A stretch of DNA of 64,000 nucleotides, from positions 36,280 to 100,279 of the IMG/VR virus record IMGVR_UViG_3300037517_003820. One strand, written 5' to 3'. The stretch's first letter is position 1, and each line of letters begins with the position of its first letter. Below, in pieces: positions 45,950 through 55,043 of the stretch. A program made the position numbers and the translations under genes. The notes under the pieces are model-generated. The model did no database searches, was not told where the DNA came from, and saw nothing but the letters and a program-made list of their open reading frames with translations. The stretch comes from a virus.

Positions 45950-47602
45950 TTAAGATTCACAGTTTGTACAAGCTAAAATATTACGTGCTAATTCTTGTGC
46001 TGGATTAGCACTTCGTTGATAATAAAAGGTTTTGATTCCTAATTTCCATCCTTCTATGAGAAGATCACTAACTTGTTTTGGTGGTATGTCTGGCCCAATC
46101 ATTAGATTCAAAGATTGAGACTGATCTATATATTTTTGTCTTTGAGATGCTTGAATAATAATTTCTTTCTGACTAATTTCGCCGAATGTTTTAAATACTT
46201 CTTTTTCGTTATCAGATAAAAACTTTAGATGCTGAACAGAACCTCCTTTAACCAAGATACTCTTCCAAACTGTTTCATCATTTTTATTATATTTTTTGAG
46301 AATTTCTTTTAGATGAGGATTCTTATAGGTGAATTTCCCTTTTGCTAAATTCTTAACAAAATAATTACTATTCAATGGCTCTATACTAGGACTAACTTGT
46401 CCTAATATAAAACTACTACTAGTTGTAGGGGCGATGGCTAATGTTGTGACGTTTCTACGACCATATCCTTCGAGAATAGGAGCTTCTCCGAATTTTTCTG
46501 CTAATTCTTTTGATGCTTTGTCTGATCGTTCTCTAATAGTTTGCCACATATTAGCATTAATGAGTTTAGCTTGCATACTTTCAAAACTTATCATTTTGCT
46601 TTGAAGATACGAATGCCATCCTAATACCCCCATACCTAATGCTCTATGATTTAGAGCAAAGTTTCTGGCACTCTTCATAAAACGAATATTCTCTGTTTTA
46701 TTTACAAACTCTTGATTAACACTGTCTAAGAAATATATAAGAGTTTCTATCGCATCTGTTTGTATTATTTCGTCCCAATGAAGCAGATTAAGAGAACTTA
46801 GAACACAAACAAAACTATTATTTTCGTCTGATGCTAAAGTAATTTCCGAACATAGATTACTACTATTTATTTTTATAATCTTGTCTTTATAAGCTTGTGG
46901 AGCATTATTGTTTACAGTATCATAAAAGAATATGTATGGATATCCACTTTCAAATCGTTTTTGAATAATTTTAGCCCAAATTTTTCTTTTATGTTTGTCT
47001 CCTTCAACCATACTATTCATCCATTCATCAGTGATGGTAACGCCAATACTCATATTTTGAATAGGATGGCCTTCATTACGAATTTGTAAAAATTCCTCTA
47101 TATCAGGATGCTCTACGGGTAAATATGCTGCAAAACTTCCTCTTCGTGCTGATCCTTGACTAATCACATCTGCTACTTTATCAAACAACTCCATAAAGTG
47201 AACAGGGCCGCTACTTTCTCCACCAACGCTAATACTTGCTCCTCGTGATCTTAACTCACCAAAATAACCACTAGTACCACCCCCTAATTTGCTCATCATA
47301 CCAACTTCGGCCACTTTATACAGGATACTGTCCATCCTATCTCCAATATGAGAATTGAAGCAACTAACCGGTAATCCTCGGGAATTGCCATAATTGGTCC
47401 ATACTGGGGTGGACAATGAGTAAAATCCTAAACTCATATAACGTTCAAATTTTTCTGCAAAACCCGGGATGTTTAATAGTCTCTCAGAGTTTTGCGATAT
47501 GCTTTTTATTCTATCTTCTGGAGAAACACCTTGTTCAAGGTATCCTCTTTCTAAGAATAAGCGACTATGCGAATTAAGCCAATAGTACGGTTGCGTTGTC
47601 AT
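45950..47602 (-). CDS. nrdA: Class I ribonucleotide reductase large subunit, no ATP cone
   Basis: 550 residues, shorter than the roughly 760 of E. coli NrdA. The catalytic residues are present: Cys81 (VSCFNS), N249-x-C251-x-E253 (NLCSEI), Cys266 (FVCVL), a tandem Tyr (TFYYQRS) for radical transfer, and the C-terminal C545-x2-C548 (CTNCES) that exchanges with thioredoxin or glutaredoxin. The N-terminus starts in the catalytic domain, so the ATP-cone allosteric module is lost and dATP inhibition is probably absent. It reduces ribonucleotides for phage DNA synthesis. Paired with nrdB immediately upstream. ATG with AGGAC upstream. Confidence 0.92.
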   Translation of the reverse strand: MTTQPYYWLNSHSRLFLERGYLEQGVSPEDRIKSISQNSERLLNIPGFAEKFERYMSLGFYSLSTPVWTNYGNSRGLPVSCFNSHIGDRMDSILYKVAEVGMMSKLGGGTSGYFGELRSRGASISVGGESSGPVHFMELFDKVADVISQGSARRGSFAAYLPVEHPDIEEFLQIRNEGHPIQNMSIGVTITDEWMNSMVEGDKHKRKIWAKIIQKRFESGYPYIFFYDTVNNNAPQAYKDKIIKINSSNLCSEITLASDENNSFVCVLSSLNLLHWDEIIQTDAIETLIYFLDSVNQEFVNKTENIRFMKSARNFALNHRALGMGVLGWHSYLQSKMISFESMQAKLINANMWQTIRERSDKASKELAEKFGEAPILEGYGRRNVTTLAIAPTTSSSFILGQVSPSIEPLNSNYFVKNLAKGKFTYKNPHLKEILKKYNKNDETVWKSILVKGGSVQHLKFLSDNEKEVFKTFGEISQKEIIIQASQRQKYIDQSQSLNLMIGPDIPPKQVSDLLIEGWKLGIKTFYYQRSANPAQELARNILACTNCES

Positions 47603-47630
47603 TTAAAGTCCTATAAACCATTAATAATGA

Positions 47631-48602
47631 TTAAAACAAAGCCTCTATATCAAACGATAGGGCTTTCTTAGAGTATTCTACGGGGCGAGAATGAAAGAAA
47701 TCGGTCATATTGTTACCAAGAATCTGTTCATCAAACCACAGTGTTTTTGATAACAATTTTTGATCAATATCGAATACCGGTTCGTATCCTATTTGATCTA
47801 GTGATTCGTTTAATCTATTTTTAATAAATTCTTTAAGAAGATCGGAGTTTAAGTTTTCTTCTGCATAGCCATTAACAATCCAGTCAATTATTTCACATTC
47901 GTATCTAACTGCTTCTTTAGACTCGTGAATAATCTTATCTTCTAGTTCTTTATCGAACAGTTCTGGATATTCTTGTTTGATGGTATTGATTATTTTAATA
48001 CCTATCATAGCATGAAGATTCTCTTCTCTGCTAGTATATTCAACTTGTTTATTTGTGTCTTTAAGCAAATTCAAGAATCTGCCAAAATAACTAATAGTAT
48101 AAAATTGAGAAAATAATGCTATGTTCTCAACAAATAGAGTAAATAGAATAAGAGAATAAATAAATTGTTTTTTATTGTCTTGATGAAATTTATGCAAATG
48201 CTTACGAAGGTAATTCACTCTGCCTTTGATAATATCTAATTCTAGAATTTTTTCAAAGTTATCATCTATACCTAAAACCTCCAAAAGTCTTTCGTAGGCA
48301 TCACCATGAATAACTTCCACATGAGCCATTGTGTAACCTAAATCATTAAGAGAAGGATGAGGTAAATTATCACCAAGTTTGGCCCAAAATTTCTTTACAC
48401 TAATTTCTAATTGACCAATGGTGGATAATGCTCTAACAATAATCTGTTTTTGTTGTTCTGTTAAATTTACTCTAAAATCTTGAACATCGCTACTAAAATT
48501 AAATTCGCGATGAGTCCAGAACCCATTATGCATAGCTTCTATAAAGTCTTGGGTCCAAGGATAATTGTCGGGTTTTCTGGAAATTTGTTCGTCGAATATC
48601 AT
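47631..48602 (-). CDS. nrdB: Class I ribonucleotide reductase small subunit
   Basis: 323 residues. Metal ligands and the radical site are conserved: E66 (QLEISVKKFW), E96-x2-H99 and Tyr103 (EVIHGDAY), E159 (LFVENIALFS), E194-x2-H197 (REENLHAM), so it is a tyrosyl-radical diiron type. The C-terminus ends FDIEALF, presumably the peptide that docks into NrdA. It delivers the radical to NrdA, encoded next (28-nt gap). Its ATG overlaps the stop of the 50-aa membrane protein gene (ATGA). Confidence 0.93.
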   Translation of the reverse strand: MIFDEQISRKPDNYPWTQDFIEAMHNGFWTHREFNFSSDVQDFRVNLTEQQKQIIVRALSTIGQLEISVKKFWAKLGDNLPHPSLNDLGYTMAHVEVIHGDAYERLLEVLGIDDNFEKILELDIIKGRVNYLRKHLHKFHQDNKKQFIYSLILFTLFVENIALFSQFYTISYFGRFLNLLKDTNKQVEYTSREENLHAMIGIKIINTIKQEYPELFDKELEDKIIHESKEAVRYECEIIDWIVNGYAEENLNSDLLKEFIKNRLNESLDQIGYEPVFDIDQKLLSKTLWFDEQILGNNMTDFFHSRPVEYSKKALSFDIEALF

Positions 48603-48751
48603 AATGGTTTTCTTTCTTTTTTTACTAAAATAGCAGCTAAACCTAATATTGTTAAAGTTGTAAATTCTTTGCCAATAGGATTAAAGTTTTCTATTAGATA
48701 TAGTTGTACGAAGTATATGATAGATAAAATATAAAATAGGGTAACCATCAT
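48599..48751 (-). CDS. 50-aa membrane protein hidden between dCMP deaminase and nrdB
   Basis: 50 residues: MMVTLFYILSIIYFVQLYLI, then a short polar turn and a second hydrophobic segment TTLTILGLAAILV, ending KKERKPL. Its first ATG (48751) overlaps the TGA of dCMP deaminase and its TGA overlaps the nrdB ATG, so both junctions are ATGA. This coupled packing argues that it is a real, translated gene. It has two probable membrane segments with a basic tail. Function unknown; its site between two dNTP-pathway genes is curious. Confidence 0.7.
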   Translation of the reverse strand: MMVTLFYILSIIYFVQLYLIENFNPIGKEFTTLTILGLAAILVKKERKPL

Positions 48752-49230
48752 ATTACACCATTCAATTGTCTCAGCCATTCAAGATTTGGATCTATATAAG
48801 AAATTTTCATGCCACTCATTTCAACGAACATATCGAATCTATTTTTTGCATCATTATCAAATAAAATTGTGCCATGATCGTCTATCATATAAACTGTATC
48901 TATGCCCTCTTGGTGTAGAGCTATTATGCAATCATTACAGCATTGACCAGTAACATAAGCTGTGCCACCATCCGGTCTAACAACACAATTAGCAAGAGCA
49001 TTTCTTTCGCTGTGTACCATCCAATGGTATTTTTCAGGTCTTGTTAGAGGTAATCGGCTATCGTCCAACCCTTTGGGAAATCCATTGTATCCTACCCCGA
49101 GAATACGATTTTGTTTATCGGTTATGACACATCCGTGCTGAGTATGAATATCGTGGCTTCTTTGAGAAACCACTTTGGCTAGCCCGAGAAAATAATCGGT
49201 CCATGACGGTCTGTTTTTTGATTGTATCAT
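48748..49230 (-). CDS. dCMP deaminase
   Basis: 160 residues. The zinc site is HSERNAL (H73, E75) with QCCNDC (C98, C101). The family pattern GCVITDKQNRILGVGYNGFPKG fits phage dCMP deaminases of the T4 cd type, including the additional Cys/His region for allosteric zinc or nucleotide. It converts dCMP to dUMP for thymidylate synthesis. A perfect-box sigma-70 promoter (49237-49264) ends just upstream of the ATG, so the mRNA may begin at or near the start codon (leaderless). No Shine-Dalgarno is visible. Confidence 0.9.
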   Translation of the reverse strand: MIQSKNRPSWTDYFLGLAKVVSQRSHDIHTQHGCVITDKQNRILGVGYNGFPKGLDDSRLPLTRPEKYHWMVHSERNALANCVVRPDGGTAYVTGQCCNDCIIALHQEGIDTVYMIDDHGTILFDNDAKNRFDMFVEMSGMKISYIDPNLEWLRQLNGVI

Positions 49231-50186
49231 TCATGTATTATACTGTCATTCCTGATCGTGTCAACCCGTTTTTGTATGATCGTGGCTTTGTCAACAAACT
49301 CATATTTTTGAATAGGATTTGGTAACATATGATGCCATTCGATTGTGAAATTTGATTCTGATTCATCTAATATGTGACCATAAACATTAAGATCTTCTTG
49401 TAAATAACAGTCATTATTATATAGTTTTACCATATGAAAATAATTATTTGGAGCTTTAGTGTTTAAAATCTTTATATATTGTAGTTGAGGATAATAAAAA
49501 TTAAGATGATTATATGGAATAATATAACCAAATATTCTTTCCAAAGAATGAGAATACGTTCCCAGAATTGATTCATTTACTTTTTTAGTCTCTTGAGATA
49601 ATAATTTCTGAAGCAAATGGTTGTGGGGTAGAAAATGCTGTTTAAATAACTCTGTTTTGCTCATAAACATATTACCACCAAAAAAAGAATATTGATATAT
49701 GTTAGAATATTGAATATTTAATATGTCACACAAATATAAAATTTTTTGATTATGATATAGTTCATTATTACTAGATAGTAAAAATTTATTACCAATAGCG
49801 CCACAGTTGCTATGATGTATTGTTTTATAGTTGTTATTAAAAATATCATTATCACCAAAAAAATCGTGTAATAAAATGTGTCTCCAAGCAATTTGATTGT
49901 ATTGTCCTAATAAGCTTTTTTTACTATGTAGTTTTATAAAATATGGTTCTTTAATTAATTCTAAAATATTGAGAAAAGGAGCAACATCTGCTCCATAATT
50001 ATCACAAAATAAAATTGTTGTATCAAAATTTTTTTCTGCATTTTTTATAATATGTTTTTGAGATCCATTATCGTTATACAAACAGAGATATAGATGGATA
50101 TGATCCTTAAAAGGAGATAATATCTGTAAAAAATTGCTCCATAAATCTAAATAATACAAAGATAAACTAATAGCTAATTTATTCAT
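49227..50186 (-). CDS. RgpF-like glycan protein (longer paralogue)
   Basis: 319 residues. The first 230 align with the 232-aa protein at 54345-55043: LYYLDLWSNF and LYHTDLWDEY, NYGADVAPFL and NYGADIAPFL, FIKLHSKKSLLG and FIKTHSKKSLWG, TYSHSLERIFGYI and TYTHSLERIFGYI. These are the signature stretches of the RgpF/rhamnan-synthesis F family of GT-A-like glycan enzymes. This copy adds about 90 residues, including NFTIEWHHMLP. Role: probable glycosyl transfer or polymer extension on a phage glycan. Overlaps its upstream neighbour by 8 nt and ends in the promoter region of dCMP deaminase. Confidence 0.7.
   Translation of the reverse strand: MNKLAISLSLYYLDLWSNFLQILSPFKDHIHLYLCLYNDNGSQKHIIKNAEKNFDTTILFCDNYGADVAPFLNILELIKEPYFIKLHSKKSLLGQYNQIAWRHILLHDFFGDNDIFNNNYKTIHHSNCGAIGNKFLLSSNNELYHNQKILYLCDILNIQYSNIYQYSFFGGNMFMSKTELFKQHFLPHNHLLQKLLSQETKKVNESILGTYSHSLERIFGYIIPYNHLNFYYPQLQYIKILNTKAPNNYFHMVKLYNNDCYLQEDLNVYGHILDESESNFTIEWHHMLPNPIQKYEFVDKATIIQKRVDTIRNDSIIHE
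49237..49264 (-). promoter_or_regulatory. Sigma-70 promoter for dCMP deaminase operon
   Basis: Minus strand TTGACA (49259-49264) and TATAAT (49237-49242), both perfect, with a 16-nt spacer. The -10 box ends 6 nt before the dCMP deaminase ATG at 49230, so the predicted start point is at or within 2 nt of the ATG. The -35/-10 region lies inside the end of the RgpF-like gene. Confidence 0.75.
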
Positions 50187-50874
50187 CTTGTATATTAGGA
50201 TAAAAGTTTTGTAGCAAAAGAATTTCGAATTGAAGTAAAGATTTAAGATTTTGTAAAACTTTTTTGGATATATTTGCGTTATAATTATTGGTATTTACTC
50301 TTGATTCTTCCAAAATAAGACCGAATGGATTGTTATGATTCAATTCTGTAATTGATTCATTCATATAATCTGATTTTATAATAAAATTATATTTTGATAA
50401 TTCTTCTATAGCGATATTATATTTTGTTTCTATATCTAAGTTTAGATGGCTATATTTAAAATATGTTAAGTAATCTATGGTTATGTTGCCGTATTCTTTA
50501 GTTTTTTCTTTTAGTATATTGTATGAACAGTATTCTGGATTTAATTTATCAAAAAAATACATATGGCTAATAAATCTTAATATAGGATGTCTAATACTAA
50601 TAATCCTGAATGTTGAAGAAATATCTAAATTAAAAGTTTTTTCAAAAAAATATGCATGGCTATGATCAGCAAATAATTTTGTGTCATTATGAATAATAGG
50701 TATATATTGGTTATCTTTTTGTAAACACATATTATTATGTGTAAATTCTGATATATATATTGGAGTTTGTGAGAAATATGAGTTGGATAAACAAGCTTTA
50801 TATAAGGATGTTTTAAAGCTACTTCCTCCACACTTTGGGGTATGATTAAAAACAAGATGAGAAAAATTATTCAT
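50179..50874 (-). CDS. Sulfotransferase-family protein
   Basis: 231 residues. The N-terminal VFNHTPKCGGSSFKTSLYKA is the PAPS 5'-phosphosulfate-binding loop (PKCGGT/S) of the HS2ST/uronyl-sulfotransferase type. FRIISIRHPILRFISHMYFF is the 3'-phosphate-binding strand/helix (R-P...R..S...F). The length is typical of bacterial members. It would transfer sulfate from PAPS (host supplied) to a sugar hydroxyl. Flanked by methyltransferase, GT and RgpF-like genes in one operon, it likely acts on the same glycan. Confidence 0.75.
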   Translation of the reverse strand: MNNFSHLVFNHTPKCGGSSFKTSLYKACLSNSYFSQTPIYISEFTHNNMCLQKDNQYIPIIHNDTKLFADHSHAYFFEKTFNLDISSTFRIISIRHPILRFISHMYFFDKLNPEYCSYNILKEKTKEYGNITIDYLTYFKYSHLNLDIETKYNIAIEELSKYNFIIKSDYMNESITELNHNNPFGLILEESRVNTNNYNANISKKVLQNLKSLLQFEILLLQNFYPNIQDE

Positions 50875-51475
50875 AAAATAAATTTTTTATAATTACTGCA
50901 ATAGATGATGGATTTTCTCTGGTTCCTTTTAATAGAATATCTTCTACACTGGCAAATGTTTCGATATATAATTTTTCTGATAATGTAGCAAAATTACTAT
51001 TCCATATTTTGTGATGCATTAAATTTTCAATATTATCTATTGTAAATTTTCCCAATTCATATATTTTTTCGCACCAAGGTGCGTGTAAATCTTCTATAAT
51101 ATATGTTCTACAAAAAGGGAATAAGCAAGCAAAAGAGGTCTCGATGCTTTCTTGTGAATGTAAACCATCGTCTAGTATCAGATCATATATACCGGTTATA
51201 TTTTCTAGTATCTCTTTTCTTTTAGTTTGATTTACATTTTTTAATACTGTATTTTCTATAGTTGGTATATTATTGATATCCCATCCTTCTATAATTGTTT
51301 CTACATTTAGCCATTCTCTCCACATTCTTATAGATGCACCGTCTTTTATTCCTATTTCTAATATTTTTTTGAATGTGTCTTTTTTTAGATTAAGATATTG
51401 TTCATAAAAATCTAAATATTTATGATAAGTAGCTTTATCTGTATTATATTTTATTCCTATTTTTTGAAGTTCCAT
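50867..51475 (-). CDS. Class I SAM methyltransferase (macrocin-O-methyltransferase-like)
   Basis: 202 residues. It begins GIKYNTDKATYHKYLDFYEQYL, the typical G-TDK-T.HxY..xYE start of the sugar O-methyltransferase family, followed by motif I KKILEIGIKDGASIRMWREW, motif II IIEGWDIN and the post-motif DLILDDGLHSQESI. It therefore probably methylates a sugar hydroxyl. It is next to the sulfotransferase and GT genes (8-nt overlap and 1-nt gap). Confidence 0.8.
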   Translation of the reverse strand: MELQKIGIKYNTDKATYHKYLDFYEQYLNLKKDTFKKILEIGIKDGASIRMWREWLNVETIIEGWDINNIPTIENTVLKNVNQTKRKEILENITGIYDLILDDGLHSQESIETSFACLFPFCRTYIIEDLHAPWCEKIYELGKFTIDNIENLMHHKIWNSNFATLSEKLYIETFASVEDILLKGTRENPSSIAVIIKNLFYE

Positions 51476-51476
51476 G

Positions 51477-52268
51477 TTAAATATTTTCTTTTATATAGTT
51501 ATTAATATCTAATATATCATACATATATTCTGTATCTTGATTAGATAATATTGTTGTAAAGTTTTGGTTAGTTTTTTGATTATAATATTTAGAATAAGAG
51601 TCTGCCTGGTATGTATTTCTATAACACCTGGGTATCAAAGGATAAAAGGTATGCATATCCAAATTATTGCAAACTTGACCAAAATATATATCTCCTTCTG
51701 GTTTTAGTCCTCTTAAATATCCAAAATTTTTCCATATTTTATATGTGATGCCGAACTCGAAACTGGGAATCCAATTAGCATAATATATTTTATCTATATG
51801 GGAGTGTGGGAAATCGTATTTTTCTGGACTATACATCAAAGATCCGGATATTGCAAATGTTTTTGGATATTTATATACATAATGATTGTACATATATTCG
51901 TGATATAGTAAAAAATCTTTAGAGACAACGCAATCATCTTCTAAAAATATAACATAATCACTAAATTTAAAACCAAGATTTATAATTGTTTGACATGCTT
52001 TGTATGGGCCATAATTTGTATTTAATATTATTAAGTTTATTAATTTAAAATTATATTTTTTTAAAGCAATATATTTTATAAGTTCTTTTTTTAATATTTT
52101 GTTTTGTATTATCCAATCATTTTTATCTAAATATGGCATATTATTTGTTGAATCTATACTTATAAGTATTTGATATTTATGAGAATTTACACAATTATTT
52201 AAAGTATCAAGTAATAAAAAAGTATCTTTTATTTTAATAAATGTATTGATGCAAATTATATTGTTCAT
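51477..52268 (-). CDS. Glycosyltransferase (GT2/GNT-I-like)
   Basis: 263 residues. A GT-A pattern: N-terminal strand IICINTFIKIKDTFLLLDTL, then LIILNTNYGPYKACQTIINLGF and the metal-binding VIFLEDDCVVSKDFLLYH (EDD, DxD-type), followed by ISGSLMYSP. The last part has a histidine-containing loop. It fits a small GNT-I or family 2-like transferase that adds one sugar. Overlaps the upstream GT fusion by 4 nt. Confidence 0.65.
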   Translation of the reverse strand: MNNIICINTFIKIKDTFLLLDTLNNCVNSHKYQILISIDSTNNMPYLDKNDWIIQNKILKKELIKYIALKKYNFKLINLIILNTNYGPYKACQTIINLGFKFSDYVIFLEDDCVVSKDFLLYHEYMYNHYVYKYPKTFAISGSLMYSPEKYDFPHSHIDKIYYANWIPSFEFGITYKIWKNFGYLRGLKPEGDIYFGQVCNNLDMHTFYPLIPRCYRNTYQADSYSKYYNQKTNQNFTTILSNQDTEYMYDILDINNYIKENI

Positions 52269-54352
52269 TTTATTTTAAAATTTTTTATAACATCTATAAA
52301 TTTAAGTCTATTAATTTCTTGAAATCGCTTTGTTCCATTCTCAATGTTTGTACCAGCGCTAGATCCTTCATTATGAATAGCTATCGCTCTAGGTTCATAT
52401 AAGGTATTTAAACCAAAGGAATGTCCTCTGTATTGTAATTCGCTATCCTCATAATACATAGGATAAAATATAGTATTAAATACGCCTATTCTATTTATGG
52501 TTTCTCTTTTGATTAATAAAAAACATCCGGAACAATATCCAACATATTTAGGTATATTATATATGAGACTATTTGGATCATCATATCTTCCTATATTTCT
52601 ACCAAATCCGTCTTCATACAATTCTGCCCCTGCTTCCGCTAATCTTCCATCAGGAAAAATAGTTTTACCGCCAACAAAACCAATATCTCCGGAAGAATAT
52701 GCGGATGATACCATATGCGATAGCCAATCTTCTGATACTATTTCAATATCATCGTTAATCAATACTACATCAGAATTTTTATATTTTATATCTAGCATTA
52801 CTTTATTATTTGGAATAATAAAAAATTCATTACTTTTATTTTTAATATAGGTAACTTTATTTTCTATGTTATTTTCTTTTAAAAAATCTCCTATAGAATT
52901 TTCTATTTGCTGTGTTGTGCTATTATCTGTAACTACTATATGATAATTTTTATAGCTTGTTTTTCTTATGATAGAAGATAGGCATTTGTATAGTCGTTCT
53001 TTGTTATTAAAAGCAACAATACTGATCACCATATGTTTATCTTCTAATGTATTTTTTAAAACATCAATACTTCTTTGTGTAGACACTATATTATGTATAT
53101 GTTTTTGTCCTAAATTTGCTATTTTTTGTTGTTCATTGATGTTGTTTTTATAGAAAGCACATAAACTTTTAACAAAACTATCGTTACTAGTACAAATAAA
53201 TCCATTTACAGAGTCAGTAAGATTTATGCCCTCATTACCTATTGGTGACGTTATAATTGCGAGATTTGCCATAGCAGCGTCGCATATTTTGCCTTTTATA
53301 CCAGCACCCCAATTTAATGGGGCTAATAATACCGAACATTTTGAATATATACTGTTCAAATCAGAAACATGATCAGTAATAATTATCTGTTTATCATTAT
53401 AAATATCAGAAGAAAAATTGATATTTTTACTATTAGGACCAACAATAAATAATTTTGGTTTTTGGTAAATAATATTTTTGTATTCTTTAGTTTCTTGAAA
53501 TTTTTTATATATTTCAACAGCTTGTTGTGCGGCATCTATATTTGGGCGATGATCATAACTACCAATAAATAAAATATTATATTCTATTTTTTTTATATTT
53601 TTAGGATCATGAATATTACTAAGAATTTTAATATTATTATTATATCCTATTTCTTTTTGTAGAAATATTTTATCATCATTTGTAACAGTAAATATAACAT
53701 TCGCTTTTTTATAAGTATTTATTTCTTTGTTTTTATTACTATATAATAGTTCGTCTGTGATATTTAATAATCCCGCATTTTTTCCTCTGTGTTCTCTAAT
53801 CCAATGTATATCAACAGTATCAATAATAATTTTAATATTAGGATAATAAGATTTTACAATATCAATATATTGATCTGCTATATCATACCAAGAAAATATT
53901 GCATTGTTATATATAATATTATTATCAGCTGCTTTTTTTAGATTTATATCAAAATATTTATTATTTTTTATGTCTGGTAAATTAATTGTTATACCTAGTT
54001 GTTGTAATTTTTTAATATGATAATTTTTTTTATATCCATTACAAAAAAAAGATACGTTATATTTTAAATATAATTTTAGAATTGTTAGTATTTGTAAAAG
54101 TCTATTACCCCCGCTACTCATGTCGTAGTCTGGTGCGATTGGTGAAAAATAGAGTAGATTTTTTCCACTATTCCAAAATTCTGCATTATTTTTTGTTTTA
54201 TAATCTATATAACGTCTATTTTGTTTGATTCCAAAATTTAGATAGTGTTCTATACATGCTTTATCATTTGGTAATATTGATTGTATATCTTTGTTAATCT
54301 CAAAATATTTTTTAGGATTAAAGTTTATTGGTAACATGCTATAGTTAGTCAT
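52265..54352 (-). CDS. GT4-GT2 bifunctional glycosyltransferase fusion
   Basis: 695 residues. The N-terminal part (to about 430) is a GT-B family 4 enzyme: NLLYFSPIAPDYDMSSGGNRL, then ILFIGSYDHRPNIDAAQQAV and VLLAPLNWGAGIKGKICDAA. The C-terminal part (about 440-695) is a GT2: VISIVAFNNKERLYKCLSSI, then VVLINDDIEIVSEDWLSHMV (DDD/DD metal site), VGGKTIFPDGRLAEAGAELY and YEDSELQYRG. Such fusions build alternating polymers or disaccharides in phage and bacterial surface-glycan clusters. It overlaps both neighbours by 4-8 nt. Confidence 0.85.
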   Translation of the reverse strand: MTNYSMLPINFNPKKYFEINKDIQSILPNDKACIEHYLNFGIKQNRRYIDYKTKNNAEFWNSGKNLLYFSPIAPDYDMSSGGNRLLQILTILKLYLKYNVSFFCNGYKKNYHIKKLQQLGITINLPDIKNNKYFDINLKKAADNNIIYNNAIFSWYDIADQYIDIVKSYYPNIKIIIDTVDIHWIREHRGKNAGLLNITDELLYSNKNKEINTYKKANVIFTVTNDDKIFLQKEIGYNNNIKILSNIHDPKNIKKIEYNILFIGSYDHRPNIDAAQQAVEIYKKFQETKEYKNIIYQKPKLFIVGPNSKNINFSSDIYNDKQIIITDHVSDLNSIYSKCSVLLAPLNWGAGIKGKICDAAMANLAIITSPIGNEGINLTDSVNGFICTSNDSFVKSLCAFYKNNINEQQKIANLGQKHIHNIVSTQRSIDVLKNTLEDKHMVISIVAFNNKERLYKCLSSIIRKTSYKNYHIVVTDNSTTQQIENSIGDFLKENNIENKVTYIKNKSNEFFIIPNNKVMLDIKYKNSDVVLINDDIEIVSEDWLSHMVSSAYSSGDIGFVGGKTIFPDGRLAEAGAELYEDGFGRNIGRYDDPNSLIYNIPKYVGYCSGCFLLIKRETINRIGVFNTIFYPMYYEDSELQYRGHSFGLNTLYEPRAIAIHNEGSSAGTNIENGTKRFQEINRLKFIDVIKNFKIK

Positions 54353-55043
54353 TATAATATAAACCTATTTTAAGATTATGATGAGATACTATATATCCAA
54401 ATATTCTTTCTAAAGAGTGAGTATACGTTCCGTGTTCTTCATTAATTTTATTTTTTTCATTTTTCAGATAAGACTCAAGTATCGAATACTGCGGCAGTAA
54501 TATTTGTTTAAACATATTAGTTTTACTAATAAAGGTTGATCCAGCAAAAAATGGACTATTTTTTAATTTAGTATAATTTAATTGTAGTAAATTGCATAAT
54601 GTTTTTATTTTATTTATATGTATAGATTTATCATTATTATGTAGTAAATATTTTTTATTTCCTATCATTCCTATTGTGGGTAATGATAATGTTTTAATAG
54701 CACGATCTACAATAGATGGTTTAAGTAAATGATTTAAATCATATCTCCAATTGGTATTTCCGTATCCCCATAAACTTTTTTTACTGTGTGTTTTTATAAA
54801 GAATGGTTCGGAGATAGCTTTTAACTGATATAAAAATGGTGCTATATCAGCTCCATAATTTTCATGGAAACTTAGAGAATAGTTCCAAGACAAATTAGAT
54901 AGGTCTTTTAGAATATGAGAAAAATTAGTATTAATACATAATCCTAAATATAATTTTATCTTATATTTTATATTTTCAATTAGTTCTTTATACTCGTCCC
55001 ATAAATCTGTATGATATAGATATAATGCTACAGCAATTTTCAT
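54345..55043 (-). CDS. RgpF-like glycan protein (short paralogue)
   Basis: 232 residues, with the same signature blocks as the longer paralogue at 49227-50186: KIAVALYLYHTDLWDEYKEL, FHENYGADIAPFLYQLKAI, FFIKTHSKKSLWG, IGMIGNKKYLLH, SPFFAGSTFISK and THSLERIFGYIV. It is the RgpF or rhamnan-synthesis F type. Its start overlaps the stop of the Thr/Pro FGE-like gene (TAATG). Duplication of this gene at both ends of the island suggests two steps that use related sugars. Confidence 0.7.
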   Translation of the reverse strand: MKIAVALYLYHTDLWDEYKELIENIKYKIKLYLGLCINTNFSHILKDLSNLSWNYSLSFHENYGADIAPFLYQLKAISEPFFIKTHSKKSLWGYGNTNWRYDLNHLLKPSIVDRAIKTLSLPTIGMIGNKKYLLHNNDKSIHINKIKTLCNLLQLNYTKLKNSPFFAGSTFISKTNMFKQILLPQYSILESYLKNEKNKINEEHGTYTHSLERIFGYIVSHHNLKIGLYYND

